DNA from: Thauera sp. 2A1
GTDB taxonomy: Bacteria; Pseudomonadota; Gammaproteobacteria; Burkholderiales; Rhodocyclaceae
Direction of reading: 5' to 3'
DNA length: 64,000 bases
NCBI RefSeq assembly: GCF_009469595.2
Contig: NZ_SSXV01000001.1
Span: 345,804-409,803 of the forward strand
Positions 17,374-26,413 of the stretch are shown in pieces (positions within the stretch are counted from its first letter, which is position 1; every line of letters begins with the position of its first letter). Below the pieces are notes generated by a model, which did not search any database, was not told where the DNA came from, and saw nothing but the letters and a program-made list of their open reading frames with translations. Both the position numbers and the translations under genes were made by a program.

Positions 17374-18228
17374 TCAGGCCGGACCGCTCGCGACCGGACG
17401 CGAGGGGTCGGCGCACCACTCGCTCCACGAACCGGCGTACAGGCGCGAGCCGTGAAAGCCGGCCGCTTCCATCGCGAGCAGGTTGTGGCAGGCGGTGACG
17501 CCCGACCCGCACTGATGCACGACCTGATGCGGGTTGCGCGCGGCGAGCAGGGCGCCGAACTCCTCGCGCAGCACCGAGGCCTGCTTGAAGCAGCCGTCCG
17601 TGACGAGGTTGTCGCGGAAGAAACGGTTGATTGCGCCGGGGATGTGGCCTCCGACAGGATCCAGCATCTCGTTTTCGCCGCGGAAGCGGTCGGGGCTGCG
17701 CGCATCGAGCAGCAGCATGTCCGTCCCGCCCAGATGCGCGGCAACGTAATCGGCGTCGACCCGTCCGGGCTGCAGCGAGAACGTGTAGCTGCGCTGTATC
17801 GGTTCGGGCGTTTCGGCGTCGAGGGCCTGTCCGGCGCGGCACCATGCCTGCAGGCCGCCGTCGAGCACCGCCACGCGGTGATGACCAAGCCAGCGCATGA
17901 GCCACCACAGGCGTGCGGCGAACATTCCGCCGGTGTCGTCGTAGGCGACGACCTGGCTGTGGTTGTCGATGCCGCACTCGCCAAGGCGGGCGGCGAGCTG
18001 CGCCGGATCGGGCAGCGGGTGACGGCCGTTGGTGCCGGAGCGAAAGCCCGATAGATCGGTATCGAGATCGAGGAAGAACGCGCCGGGAATATGGCTGCGG
18101 CGCCAGGCCTGGTAGCCGAAATCCGGATTCGCCAGGTCGAAGCGGCAGTCGATGACCACCCAGTCGGCGTCGCGCAATCGTTGCGCCAGGTCGAGCGCAC
18201 CGATCAGCGTGGCGAACGAAGCGTTCAC
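17374..18228 (-). CDS. sseA: sulfurtransferase, two-domain rhodanese (3-mercaptopyruvate type)
   Basis: 284 residues from GTG 18228. Two tandem rhodanese domains are visible. The active-site loop of the second is CGSGVTA with Cys240, the six-residue loop typical of 3-mercaptopyruvate sulfurtransferases rather than thiosulfate rhodaneses. It would transfer sulfane sulfur to thiols or cyanide in the cytoplasm. The GTG start overlaps the stop of the upstream SpoIIAA-like gene by 4 bp (GTGA), so I prefer it to a longer reading that begins within that gene. Confidence 0.9.
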   Translation of the reverse strand: MNASFATLIGALDLAQRLRDADWVVIDCRFDLANPDFGYQAWRRSHIPGAFFLDLDTDLSGFRSGTNGRHPLPDPAQLAARLGECGIDNHSQVVAYDDTGGMFAARLWWLMRWLGHHRVAVLDGGLQAWCRAGQALDAETPEPIQRSYTFSLQPGRVDADYVAAHLGGTDMLLLDARSPDRFRGENEMLDPVGGHIPGAINRFFRDNLVTDGCFKQASVLREEFGALLAARNPHQVVHQCGSGVTACHNLLAMEAAGFHGSRLYAGSWSEWCADPSRPVASGPA

Positions 18229-18587
18229 GGTGCGGCCTCGGCCGTTTCCGCCAGCCAGTCGCGTGCCTCGGCTTCCTCGCTGAAGACCTGCACTTCGGCA
18301 TCGACGAAGAGCTGTGATACCCACGCGCTCCAGGTCAGCCACTGGTCTTCGGTGAGGATGGCGATGCGGCGGAAATCGTGCGCGTGCTGGCGAGAGAACT
18401 TGATCTCTTCCCAGGCTACATCGAGCGTGAAGCCGACCATCTCGCGCAGATCCATGAGCAGGTCGACCTGCCCTTCGAACTGGACCTTGAAGTTCACGAG
18501 CTCCTCGAACTCCTTGTAGTCCGACAGCGTGAATTCGCCGAATACGGTGACGGCAACGCGTTTATCGCTGTGGTCGGTGGTGATCAT
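18225..18587 (-). CDS. SpoIIAA-like/STAS-fold protein
   Basis: 120 residues resembling the SpoIIAA-like family (STAS fold): alternating beta strands and helices with VAVTVFGEFTLSDYKEFEELV and VDLLMDLREMVGFTLD. No phosphorylatable serine is obvious and no partner anti-sigma factor is adjacent. The function is unknown; such proteins often sit near membranes or carriers. It forms a two-gene unit with the sulfurtransferase through a 4-bp overlap. Confidence 0.8.
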   Translation of the reverse strand: MITTDHSDKRVAVTVFGEFTLSDYKEFEELVNFKVQFEGQVDLLMDLREMVGFTLDVAWEEIKFSRQHAHDFRRIAILTEDQWLTWSAWVSQLFVDAEVQVFSEEAEARDWLAETAEAAP

Positions 18588-18787
18588 GGCAGTCTCCGCT
18601 CGGCAATGAGGTGCTTACCACTATAGCCTTCGCGCCGGTGCGGCTCAATCGCAGCGCCGCGCCACTGCAAGGTTCTGGCCGGGCGCTAGGGACCATCCGA
18701 GATCGCGCTGCCGGCCGGTCGCGCGACAGCGTCGAATCGGGTTAGGCTTGACGCCCGCATGGCGCACCCACATGACGGGAGAAGGCG

Positions 18788-20278
18788 ATGAGCTACCTGC
18801 TGGCGCTGGACCAGGGGACGACGAGTTCGCGGGCGATGGTGTTCGATGCGGAGGGCCGACTGCGCGGCGCAGCGCAGCGCGGCTTTGCCCAGCACTACCC
18901 GCATCCCGGCTGGGTCGAGCACGACGCGCACGAGCTCTTGCAGACGCAGCTCGAGTGTGCCCGTGCGGCCCTTGCCGATGCGGGTGTGCACGCCAGCGGG
19001 CTCGCCGCGCTCGGTATCGCCAACCAGCGCGAGACGACAGTGCTGTGGGAGCGTGCCAGTGGTCGTGCGCTGGCGCCCGCCATCGTCTGGCAGGACCGGC
19101 GTACCGCGGCCGACTGCGACCGCCTGCGGGCAGAAGGCTGGGCGGACGATCTTCGCGCGCGCACCGGCCTCGAGCTGGATCCGTACTTCTCCGCCACCAA
19201 GCTGGCCTGGCTGCTCGACCATCTGCCGGGTGCGCGCGAGCGTGCGGAGCGCGGCGAGCTCGCCTTCGGCACCGTGGACAGTTGGCTGGCGTGGCACCTG
19301 ACCGGCGGGCGGCTGCATGTCACCGATCCGACCAATGCGTCGCGCACGCTGCTGTTCAACCTCCACACGCGGGACTGGGATCCGCTGCTGCTCGAGCGCT
19401 TCCGCATTCCGGCGCAGCTCCTGCCGGTGGTGGTGGACAGCAGCGGCATCTGCGGCGAGACCGATGCCGCGGTGCTCGGCGCTGCAGTGCCGATTGCGGG
19501 AATTGCGGGCGACCAGCAGGCAGCCGCCTTCGGCCAGGCCTGCTTCGCTTCGGGCATGGCCAAGAACACCTACGGCACCGGTTGCTTCCTCCTCATGAAC
19601 ATCGGCGACGTGCCGGTGGACTCGCGTAACCGCCTGCTTACCACGATCGCATGGGCCGGGCGGGGCGCGACACGCTATGCCCTCGAGGGCAGCGTGTTCA
19701 TGGGGGGCGCCACGGTGCAGTGGCTGCGCGATGCGCTCGGCCTGGTGAAGCGCGCAGCCGATATCGAGGCGCTCGCCGCCAGCGTGCCGGACAGCGGGGG
19801 TGTGGTCCTGGTGCCGGCCTTTACCGGCCTGGGGGCGCCGCACTGGGACGCTTACGCGCGAGGAACCCTGATCGGGCTGACGCGGGGCACGGGTGCCGGC
19901 CATATCGCGCGTGCGGCACTGGAGGCGATCGCCTTGCAGACGGTGGATCTCGTCGACGCGATGAAGCGCGACGGCGCCGCGCCGCTGCGCGAGCTGCGCG
20001 TCGACGGCGGCGCGGCGGCGAACGACCTGCTGATGCAGATCCAGGCCGACCTGCTTGGCGTGCCGGTGCTGCGGCCGCGCATGCTCGAGACCACTGCGCT
20101 GGGGGCCGCTTTTCTTGCCGGCCTGGGTGTCGGCATGTGGACCGGGGAAGACGAGTTGGCCGCGCAGTGGCAGGTCGACCGCGTGTTCTCCCCGTCGCTG
20201 CCGATCGACGCGCGTGAGGCGGCGTGCGCTCGCTGGCAGCGCGCGGTGGAGCGGGCGGCGGGTTGGGCGCAGCCGTGA
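18788..20278 (+). CDS. glpK: glycerol kinase
   Basis: 496 residues, full length for the FGGY family. The N-terminal phosphate-binding [32 protein letters not shown]-like [14 protein letters not shown] and the C-terminal [15 protein letters not shown] identify it. It phosphorylates glycerol with ATP. AAGGCG precedes ATG 18788. The 200-bp gap 18588-18787 carries promoters for this gene and the divergent SpoIIAA-like gene, but no operator could be recognised. glpD follows 31 bp later; no glpF or glpR is in the window. Confidence 0.97.
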   Translation: MSYLLALDQGTTSSRAMVFDAEGRLRGAAQRGFAQHYPHPGWVEHDAHELLQTQLECARAALADAGVHASGLAALGIANQRETTVLWERASGRALAPAIVWQDRRTAADCDRLRAEGWADDLRARTGLELDPYFSATKLAWLLDHLPGARERAERGELAFGTVDSWLAWHLTGGRLHVTDPTNASRTLLFNLHTRDWDPLLLERFRIPAQLLPVVVDSSGICGETDAAVLGAAVPIAGIAGDQQAAAFGQACFASGMAKNTYGTGCFLLMNIGDVPVDSRNRLLTTIAWAGRGATRYALEGSVFMGGATVQWLRDALGLVKRAADIEALAASVPDSGGVVLVPAFTGLGAPHWDAYARGTLIGLTRGTGAGHIARAALEAIALQTVDLVDAMKRDGAAPLRELRVDGGAAANDLLMQIQADLLGVPVLRPRMLETTALGAAFLAGLGVGMWTGEDELAAQWQVDRVFSPSLPIDAREAACARWQRAVERAAGWAQP

Positions 20279-20309
20279 CGAGGGAGGGCGCGATCCGGCG
20301 GGAGCGGGC

Positions 20310-21884
20310 ATGCATGCAGCGGATCTTTCCCGGCCGGCGCTGATCGCGCGCCTGCGCGAGGCCCGCATCTGGGACGTGGTCGTCATCGGCGGTGGCGCGA
20401 GCGGCCTGGGCTGCGCTGTCGATGCGGCTGCACGCGGCCATTCCGTGCTGCTGGTCGAAGCGCAGGACTTCGCCGCCGGCACGAGTTCGCGCGCCACCAA
20501 GCTGGTCCACGGCGGGGTGCGTTATCTGGCGCAGGGGCGGCTCGCGCTGGTGCGCGAAGCGCTCGCCGAACGTGCCCACCTGCTAAAGAACGCACCGCAT
20601 CTGGTGCGCCCGCTGCGCTTCGTGGTGCCGGCTTACCGCTGGTACGACCGGCCGCTTATGGGCGTCGGGCTGGGCCTGTACGACCTGCTGGCCAGCGGCA
20701 GCAGTGCGATTGGCCGCAGCCGGTCGCTCGATGTCGCGCGCACGGTAGCGGCGCTGCCCAACGTCAATACGGCAGGTCTGCGCGGCGGCATCGCCTACAT
20801 GGATGCGCAGTTCGACGACGCACGCCTCGCGCTGGCGCTCGCGCGCACGGTGTTCGACCTTGGCGGCACTGCGATCAACCATTGCGAGGTCTGCGAACTC
20901 GTGGTCGAGGACGGCCGCGTCCGCGGCGTGCGCGTGCGTGATCGCGAAACGGGCGAGGCATGCCGGGTGGCTGCGCGAGTGGTGATCAACGCCACCGGCG
21001 TGTGGGCGGATGCCGTCCGCCGCCTGGCCGATCCCGCCGTCCCGCCGCTGCTGCGGCCGAGCCAGGGCGTGCATCTGGTCGTCGACCACGAATTCCTGCC
21101 CGGCTCCGATGCAATGCTGGTGCCGCGCACCGCCGACGGGCGGGTCTTGTTCGCCATTCCGTGGCAGGGCAGGGTGCTGCTCGGCACTACCGATACGCCG
21201 CGCCGGGACACCCCGCTCGAACCACGCCCGCTGCCCGGCGAGGTGGACTTCATCCTCGCCACCGCCGCGCGCCATCTGGCCCGTGCGCCCACGCGCACCG
21301 ACGTGCGCAGCGCCTTCGTCGGCCTGCGGCCGCTGATCGGTGCCGGCGATGCGTCGGCCACACGCAATCTGTCGCGCGAGCATGTCGTCGAGGTGTCGTC
21401 GCGCGGGCTCGTCAGCGTGACCGGCGGCAAGTGGACCACGTATCGCCTGATGGCGGCTGACGCGGTGGACGCGGCGCAGTCGGTGGCCGGGCTGCCGCGG
21501 CGCGACTCGCAGACCGCATGCCTGCCGCTGCATGGCGCGCCTTCGACACATGGCGCCGCGTCCGCATCGGATTGCTACGGAACCGACCGTGACCAGGTGG
21601 ATCGCCTCGCGGGGGCAGGCCGCCGTCTGGTCGAGGGGCTGACGCTGACCGAGGCCGAGGTGCGCTACGCGTTTCGCGCCGAGTTCGCCCGTACGGTGGA
21701 CGACGTGCTCGCCCGCCGGCATCGGGCGCTTTTCCTCGATGCCACGCTGGCGGCTGCGGCCGCCCCCGCGGTGGCGTCCATCCTCGCGCAGGAGCGGGGC
21801 GTGGGCGCCGACTGGTGCGCGGCCGAATGCACGCGTTTTGCCGCGCTGGCGGCGCGCTATCGCGACCTGGGCATGGGTGTGTAG
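20310..21884 (+). CDS. glpD: aerobic glycerol-3-phosphate dehydrogenase
   Basis: 524 residues from ATG 20310, chosen for the GGAGCGGG just upstream and because the family starts shortly before the FAD motif. The dinucleotide-binding motif VVVIGGGASGLGCAVDAAARG (split here as VIGGGASG...) and GTSSRATKLVHGGVRYL are diagnostic. The membrane-associated flavoenzyme oxidises glycerol-3-phosphate to dihydroxyacetone phosphate and feeds quinone. It completes a glpKD operon. Confidence 0.95.
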   Translation: MHAADLSRPALIARLREARIWDVVVIGGGASGLGCAVDAAARGHSVLLVEAQDFAAGTSSRATKLVHGGVRYLAQGRLALVREALAERAHLLKNAPHLVRPLRFVVPAYRWYDRPLMGVGLGLYDLLASGSSAIGRSRSLDVARTVAALPNVNTAGLRGGIAYMDAQFDDARLALALARTVFDLGGTAINHCEVCELVVEDGRVRGVRVRDRETGEACRVAARVVINATGVWADAVRRLADPAVPPLLRPSQGVHLVVDHEFLPGSDAMLVPRTADGRVLFAIPWQGRVLLGTTDTPRRDTPLEPRPLPGEVDFILATAARHLARAPTRTDVRSAFVGLRPLIGAGDASATRNLSREHVVEVSSRGLVSVTGGKWTTYRLMAADAVDAAQSVAGLPRRDSQTACLPLHGAPSTHGAASASDCYGTDRDQVDRLAGAGRRLVEGLTLTEAEVRYAFRAEFARTVDDVLARRHRALFLDATLAAAAAPAVASILAQERGVGADWCAAECTRFAALAARYRDLGMGV

Positions 21885-21933
21885 CCGTCGTCGGGCGTCG
21901 CCGCCGTTGTCGGGTGCGGCGGCGGCGCGCGCC

Positions 21934-22287
21934 TCAGCTTCGTCCCGCGCAGCCCAGCGCCTCGGGTCGTACGATCGCGGTGCTGGCTACGGCCTGCAGC
22001 CATTGCCGGCCGCGCGACCATGCGTCTGCAGTCAGCCGCCCGGTGCTGCCCTCGCGTGGCGGCTGCAGCCTGATGCGGGCGGCGCCATCGGCCTCGATGA
22101 GCACATGCCCGCTGCCGGGCAAGACGAAACGCTCGCCCCTTGCCAGCCACTTGTCTTGTGAATGACCCTCAAGCGTCAGCCAGGCGCGCCCGGCTTCGCA
22201 GATGACCGTCCAGCCTTCCGCGTCGCGCACGGACAGCAGCCGATCGACCTCGAATGTCTGCACCAACGATGCTAGTCTGGCTTCCAT
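21934..22287 (-). CDS. DUF2917 domain protein
   Basis: 117 residues from ATG 22287, which has GAGGAG upstream. The central part (WTVICEAGRAWLTLEGHSQDKWLARGERFVLPGSGHVLIEA) is the cupin-like DUF2917 pattern. Function is unknown. Such genes are commonly divergent from GcvA-type LysR regulators in betaproteobacteria, as here, which suggests that the LysR protein controls it. It converges on glpD with 49 bp between. Confidence 0.8.
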   Translation of the reverse strand: MEARLASLVQTFEVDRLLSVRDAEGWTVICEAGRAWLTLEGHSQDKWLARGERFVLPGSGHVLIEADGAARIRLQPPREGSTGRLTADAWSRGRQWLQAVASTAIVRPEALGCAGRS

Positions 22288-22341
22288 GTCGCTTCTCCTC
22301 GATCGGTTGTGTGGATTCATTGTGGTCGAGCGGCCGGCGAC

Positions 22342-22355
22342 TTCAAAACGATGAA
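22342..22355. promoter_or_regulatory. candidate LysR operator between DUF2917 and LysR genes
   Basis: TTCA-N6-TGAA inverted repeat (TTCAAAACGATGAA) in the 98-bp divergent gap. It contains a T-N11-A core as expected for LysR-type autoregulation. It is supported only by position and symmetry. Confidence 0.4.
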
Positions 22356-22385
22356 ATCTCTCGGATTTGTGAGTAGGGCTAACAA

Positions 22386-23420
22386 ATGGAACGTCCTGGC
22401 AGGCTCCCGCCGCTATCCGCATTGCGCATGTTCGAGGCCGCTGCGCGGCTGGGCAGTTTCTCGCGTGCGGCCGACGAACTGTTCGTCACGCATGGGGCGG
22501 TCAGTCACCAGATCCGCGCGCTGGAGGAGCAACTCGGCTTCCCGCTGTTCCTGCGGCAGGGGCGGCAGGTCAGCCTGACGCCGGCTGGAATGGAACTGCT
22601 GCAGGGCACCAACGCGGCCCTGCGACAGTTGTCGGACACGGTCTCTGCGCTGCGTCGACGAATGAATCGGAACCGCCTGTCCGTCAGCACGATGCCGTCG
22701 TTTGCCGGCCGCTGGCTGGCGCCGCGGATCGGCGATTTCATCGATCGCCATCCCGATGCCGAAGTGAACATCACCGCCACCAACGAACTCGCGGATTTCG
22801 CGCGCGACGCCGTCGATGTCTGCATCCGCTGGGGACCGGGCGGCTATTCGGGAGTGCGCGCGGCGCTGCTCATGGAGGACGAGCTTTTTCCCGTCCTCAG
22901 CCCGACCCTGGTGGCGAACCGATGCATCGCCGAGCCGGCTGACCTCGCCGGCCTGCCGTTGCTGCGCTCGGAAGGCGAGGACTGGCTGCCGTGGTTTCGC
23001 GCGGCCGGCCTGGACTGGCCCGAGCCGTCGACCGGACTGATGATCTCGGACTCCGCCCTCGTGGTGCAGGCGGCCATCGAGGGCCGCGGCGTCGCACTGG
23101 CGCGTCGCAGCCTCGCCGCGCTGGCGCTGCGCGCGGGCAAGCTGGCGCGGCCGTTCATGATCGGTATCCCGGCCGCGCATGCGCCGCACAGCGAGAGTGG
23201 CTGCAGCTTCGATTACCCGGCGGACTTCGACGCCCGTCCGCGTTGGCACTACTGGATCGTGCTGCCGGAGCGCCAGGCAGACACCCCGCTGCTGACCGAT
23301 TTTCTCGCGTGGCTGCGCGCCGAGGTGGCGGCAGACCTGGCCGAGCCCTTGTGTCCGCAGGCGGGCCCGGTGTCGGCACCGCTCGTGTTCAGTGTGCCGC
23401 AGGCCCCGTCGGCAGGCTGA
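22386..23420 (+). CDS. LysR-family regulator, GcvA-like
   Basis: 344 residues. The N-terminal winged helix (LPPLSALRMFEAAARLGSFSRAADELFVTHGAVSHQIRALEEQLG) is the GcvA-type LysR signature. A periplasmic-binding-protein-like effector domain follows, with VNITATNELADFARDAVDVCIRWG. It probably controls the divergent DUF2917 gene and itself; the effector is unknown. The last 32 bp overlap the 3' end of the convergent histidine kinase gene. Confidence 0.9.
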   Translation: MERPGRLPPLSALRMFEAAARLGSFSRAADELFVTHGAVSHQIRALEEQLGFPLFLRQGRQVSLTPAGMELLQGTNAALRQLSDTVSALRRRMNRNRLSVSTMPSFAGRWLAPRIGDFIDRHPDAEVNITATNELADFARDAVDVCIRWGPGGYSGVRAALLMEDELFPVLSPTLVANRCIAEPADLAGLPLLRSEGEDWLPWFRAAGLDWPEPSTGLMISDSALVVQAAIEGRGVALARRSLAALALRAGKLARPFMIGIPAAHAPHSESGCSFDYPADFDARPRWHYWIVLPERQADTPLLTDFLAWLRAEVAADLAEPLCPQAGPVSAPLVFSVPQAPSAG

Positions 23421-24717
23421 CCACGGCCTCGAGACCGCCTTCGGGGTAATTGCGCAGCCTCACCTCGCCACGCTGCGCGCGCAGCAGGTTGCGCGTGATC
23501 GCAAGGCCCAGTCCGGTGCCGCCGGTCTCCCGGCTGCGCGAGGACTCGGTGCGATAGAAAGGCTCGAACACCTTTTCGAGTTCCTCGTCGGGCAAGCCGG
23601 TGCCGTGATCGCGGATGCGGATCTCGAATTCGTCGCGCCGCTCGACCAGCAGGATCTCGACCCGTCCGCCGAACTTGATGCCGTTCTCGATCAGGTTCCA
23701 CAGCGCGCGGCGCAGCGCCGTCGGCTGACCGACGCAGGGATGCCGTGTGCTGCCGGCCACGCTGACCTGCCAGCCCATGTCCTCGGCGTCGGCGCGCAGG
23801 GCCGACAGCAGGCCCGCGAGGTCGATGGGCTGCGCCGGCTGGCGCTCGTCCAGGCTGCGTGCATACGCCAGGCCTTCCTTGACGAGCGCCTGCATGGCAT
23901 CGAGGTCGGACTGGATGCGCGCACGCAGGCCCTCGTCGTCGACCAGCTCGGCGCGCAGCCGCAGGCGGGTGATCGGTGTCTGCAGATCGTGCGAGATCGC
24001 GGCCAGGATACGGGTGCGTTCGGCGACATGCTCGCGGATGCGTTGCTGCATCTGATTGAAGGCGATGGCTGCCTGCGCCACCTCGGTCGGGCCCGACGTT
24101 TCCATCGGCGCGCGCTCCGGGTCGTCGCCAAGTGCGCGAGCTGCGGCGGCCATCCGTGACAGCGGCCGGGTGGCGAGCCGCACCGCGATCCAGGCAAGCA
24201 GGCTGACGCCGCCGATCAGTGCGAACAGCGCGGCGAACAGCCGGTCCGGGGGCGGCAGTCGCAGGCCGGGCGGCGGCGGAAAGCCAGGCAGGCGCACGAG
24301 GAGCGCGGTGCTGTCGGCGAGGCTCACCGACGCCAGCAGCAGCGGGTGGGGCATGGTGGGACGCTCAAGCCGATGCAAGCTCACCGTGCGCTCCGGCATG
24401 GCTTCGCGCAAGGCCTGCAGGAGCGGGTGGCTCGCCTGCTCGGGCGGCATGGCCTCACCTGGAGCGCGCAGTGCGAAGCGCAGCCGGCGGCGGCCGAACT
24501 CGTCGATCCAGCGCTCCCGGTCGGTCGGTGGCATGCGATCGAGGACATCGGCCGCGGTGGCGATCTCCTGCGCGATGCCGGCCAGCAGCGCCGCACGCCC
24601 GACGCGCTCGCGTTCGCCCGCGAAGAGCATGAAGCTCAGCGCCAGCACCAGCGCAATGCCGATCAGCCAGATCAGCATCAGGCGTGCGAAGAGGCTGCGC
24701 GGCGCGGGCAGTTTCAT
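23389..24717 (-). CDS. EnvZ-like sensor histidine kinase
   Basis: 442 residues. Two membrane segments (about 12-33 and 160-183) enclose a periplasmic domain of about 125 residues with a Pro-rich stretch. Then come a HAMP domain, the DHp helix with His243 in AAISHDLQTPITRLR, and the ATPase motifs LIENGIKFG, DHGTGLP, FEPFYR and GGTGLGLAI. It phosphorylates the response regulator encoded just upstream, with a 4-bp gene overlap. The signal is unknown, but the divergent Spy/CpxP-like gene suggests periplasmic stress or metals. Confidence 0.93.
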   Translation of the reverse strand: MKLPAPRSLFARLMLIWLIGIALVLALSFMLFAGERERVGRAALLAGIAQEIATAADVLDRMPPTDRERWIDEFGRRRLRFALRAPGEAMPPEQASHPLLQALREAMPERTVSLHRLERPTMPHPLLLASVSLADSTALLVRLPGFPPPPGLRLPPPDRLFAALFALIGGVSLLAWIAVRLATRPLSRMAAAARALGDDPERAPMETSGPTEVAQAAIAFNQMQQRIREHVAERTRILAAISHDLQTPITRLRLRAELVDDEGLRARIQSDLDAMQALVKEGLAYARSLDERQPAQPIDLAGLLSALRADAEDMGWQVSVAGSTRHPCVGQPTALRRALWNLIENGIKFGGRVEILLVERRDEFEIRIRDHGTGLPDEELEKVFEPFYRTESSRSRETGGTGLGLAITRNLLRAQRGEVRLRNYPEGGLEAVVSLPTGPAAH

Positions 24718-25478
24718 GCGGATCCCCGCTCGTCGCCCACGGTGCTGACCTCGGCGGCGAGCACATAGCCTTCATTGCGCACCGTCTTGATGATCGCCGG
24801 TTCGCGCGCGTTGTCGCCGAGGCGCTGGCGCAGCCGGCTCACCAGCAGGTCGATCGAGCGGTCGAACACATCCGCCTCCCGGCCCTGCGTCAGCTCCATC
24901 AACTGGTCGCGCGACAGCACCTTCTGCGGATGGGCGAGGAACACGCCCAGCAGCCGGTATTCGGCGCCCGATAGCGCGACCACCGTGCCGGAGCCGTCGA
25001 TCAGGTGGCGGTTCACCGTGTCCAGGCGCCACTGGGCGAAATGCAGTTCGCGTGCATTGGCCGGCGGCGCAGCCTCCAGGTTGGGCGGCAGTGCCCGGGC
25101 GCGGCGCAGGATGGCGCGGATGCGCGCGTACAGCTCGCGTGGGACGAAGGGCTTGGGCAGGTAGTCGTCGGCGCCCATCTCGAGGCCGAGGATGCGGTCC
25201 ATGTCCTCGCCGCGCGCGGTGAGCATCAGAATCGGCGTGTTGGCCTGCAGGCTGCCGCTGGCGCGCAGGTTGCGGCACAGGCTCAGGCCGTCCTCGCCGG
25301 GCATCATGATGTCGAGCACGATGAGGTCGACGCGGTGGGTCTCGAGCTTGGCCTTCATGTCGCGACCGTCAGCCGCGGTCGTGCAGCGCAGGCCCTGCTT
25401 CTCGAGGTAGTCGGCCAGCAGTTGGCGGATGTCGCGATCGTCATCGACGATGAGGATGTGGTCGGTCTGGTTGCTCAT
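24714..25478 (-). CDS. OmpR/PhoB-family response regulator
   Basis: 254 residues. The receiver domain has the acidic pocket DDD (12-14), phospho-acceptor Asp56 in LIVLDIMMPGEDG, and the LPKPF lysine. A C-terminal winged helix (EYRLLGVFLAHPQKVLSRDQLMELTQGR...DRSIDLLVSRLRQRLGD) binds DNA. Cognate kinase gene follows with overlap. The 187-bp gap to the divergent Spy-like gene (25479-25665) is the likely place for its binding sites; I could not define a direct repeat there with confidence. Confidence 0.94.
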   Translation of the reverse strand: MSNQTDHILIVDDDRDIRQLLADYLEKQGLRCTTAADGRDMKAKLETHRVDLIVLDIMMPGEDGLSLCRNLRASGSLQANTPILMLTARGEDMDRILGLEMGADDYLPKPFVPRELYARIRAILRRARALPPNLEAAPPANARELHFAQWRLDTVNRHLIDGSGTVVALSGAEYRLLGVFLAHPQKVLSRDQLMELTQGREADVFDRSIDLLVSRLRQRLGDNAREPAIIKTVRNEGYVLAAEVSTVGDERGSA

Positions 25479-25665
25479 GGCGATCTCTCCATGGCCGGCA
25501 TCTTATGTCGGACACGAACGTGCTTTGTATCCCAGCGTATCCAGCCCGGTCACAGAGACACGAGGCTGCAAAACGAAGGCTTGCGGACAAATCCCGCTTA
25601 CACCCGGGTGCTTCAATGGTTCCGTCGCCCGAACGGACGGGCACTGCCCCACGAGGAGAAACATC

Positions 25666-26235
25666 ATGAAGACCTGGATGAAGAGCACTCTTGCCGCCGC
25701 GCTTGTTGCCAGCACGGCCTTCGGCGCATCGGCAGCGATGGCGCGCGGCGGACACTGCGACGGTTATAGCCCGGGGCCGATGATGCAGCGCTTGGATCCC
25801 GCGCAGATGAGCGAGCGCATCGTGCAGCGCGCCGACACGCAGCTTGCGCGCCTGGAACTGGCGCTGGCGCTGAAACCGGATCAGCAGGGCGCGTGGTCGC
25901 AGTTCAAGGGCGCGATGCTGGTGCGGGCAAGGGACGTCGGCGAGCGCATGGCGGCGCACCGTGCCGCGCCGTGGCCCGCCACTGCCACCGAACGCCTGCA
26001 GCGCATGGAGGAGATGAGCCGCATCCACCAGACCGAGCTGGCTGAAACGCGACGCGCGGTGGAGGCCTTCTATCCGCACCTGAGCGATGCGCAGAAGAAA
26101 GTCTTCGACGCCGACTTCCACATGGGGCCGCGCGGCGGCAAGGGGGACCGCGGGCCGGGCATGCGGCAGGGGCCCGCGGACGGCGCGGGGCAGGGAATGG
26201 GGCCTGGTCGGGGCATGGGGCCGGGCCGCGGCTGA
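25666..26235 (+). CDS. Spy/CpxP-like periplasmic protein with Gly/Met-rich tail
   Basis: 189 residues from ATG 25666 (GAGGAGA upstream). A Sec signal peptide (MKTWMKSTLAAALVASTAFG...AMA) precedes a helical body with LTxxQ-type segments (QLARLELALALKPDQQGAW, SDAQKKVFDADF), as in Spy and CpxP stress chaperones. The C-terminal 45 residues are Gly/Pro/Arg/Met-rich and end in repeated MGPGRG, possibly metal-binding. It is divergent from a two-component system that probably regulates it, in the manner of CpxRA/CpxP. Confidence 0.82.
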   Translation: MKTWMKSTLAAALVASTAFGASAAMARGGHCDGYSPGPMMQRLDPAQMSERIVQRADTQLARLELALALKPDQQGAWSQFKGAMLVRARDVGERMAAHRAAPWPATATERLQRMEEMSRIHQTELAETRRAVEAFYPHLSDAQKKVFDADFHMGPRGGKGDRGPGMRQGPADGAGQGMGPGRGMGPGRG

Positions 26236-26352
26236 GGCGGAGTAGCCGCAGAACGCAGTCGGTCACCCCGCGTGCGATCCGCTCGAACCGCGCCTGCAAG
26301 GCGGCTCGGCTCGAGCAACTGTCGCGGCTGATGGACGGCTGCCGAAATGGAA

Positions 26353-26390
26353 GAAGGCCACCCCGTGGGGTGGCCTTCCTGTCTCCTCCC
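26353..26390 (-). terminator. intrinsic terminator of aceA
   Basis: A perfect 12-bp inverted repeat, GAAGGCCACCCC (26353-26364) and GGGGTGGCCTTC (26367-26378). Read on the minus strand it is followed by TTCTTCCATTTC. It lies 36 bp beyond the aceA stop, and may also stop the convergent Spy-like transcript. Confidence 0.85.
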
Positions 26391-26413
26391 CTATTATCCG
26401 GGGACGCAGTCTC

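Noticed and set aside
23389..23420. Convergent overlap of the LysR and kinase genes as a regulatory antisense
   Set aside because: A 32-bp stop-to-stop overlap is common in compact genomes and shows no further signal.
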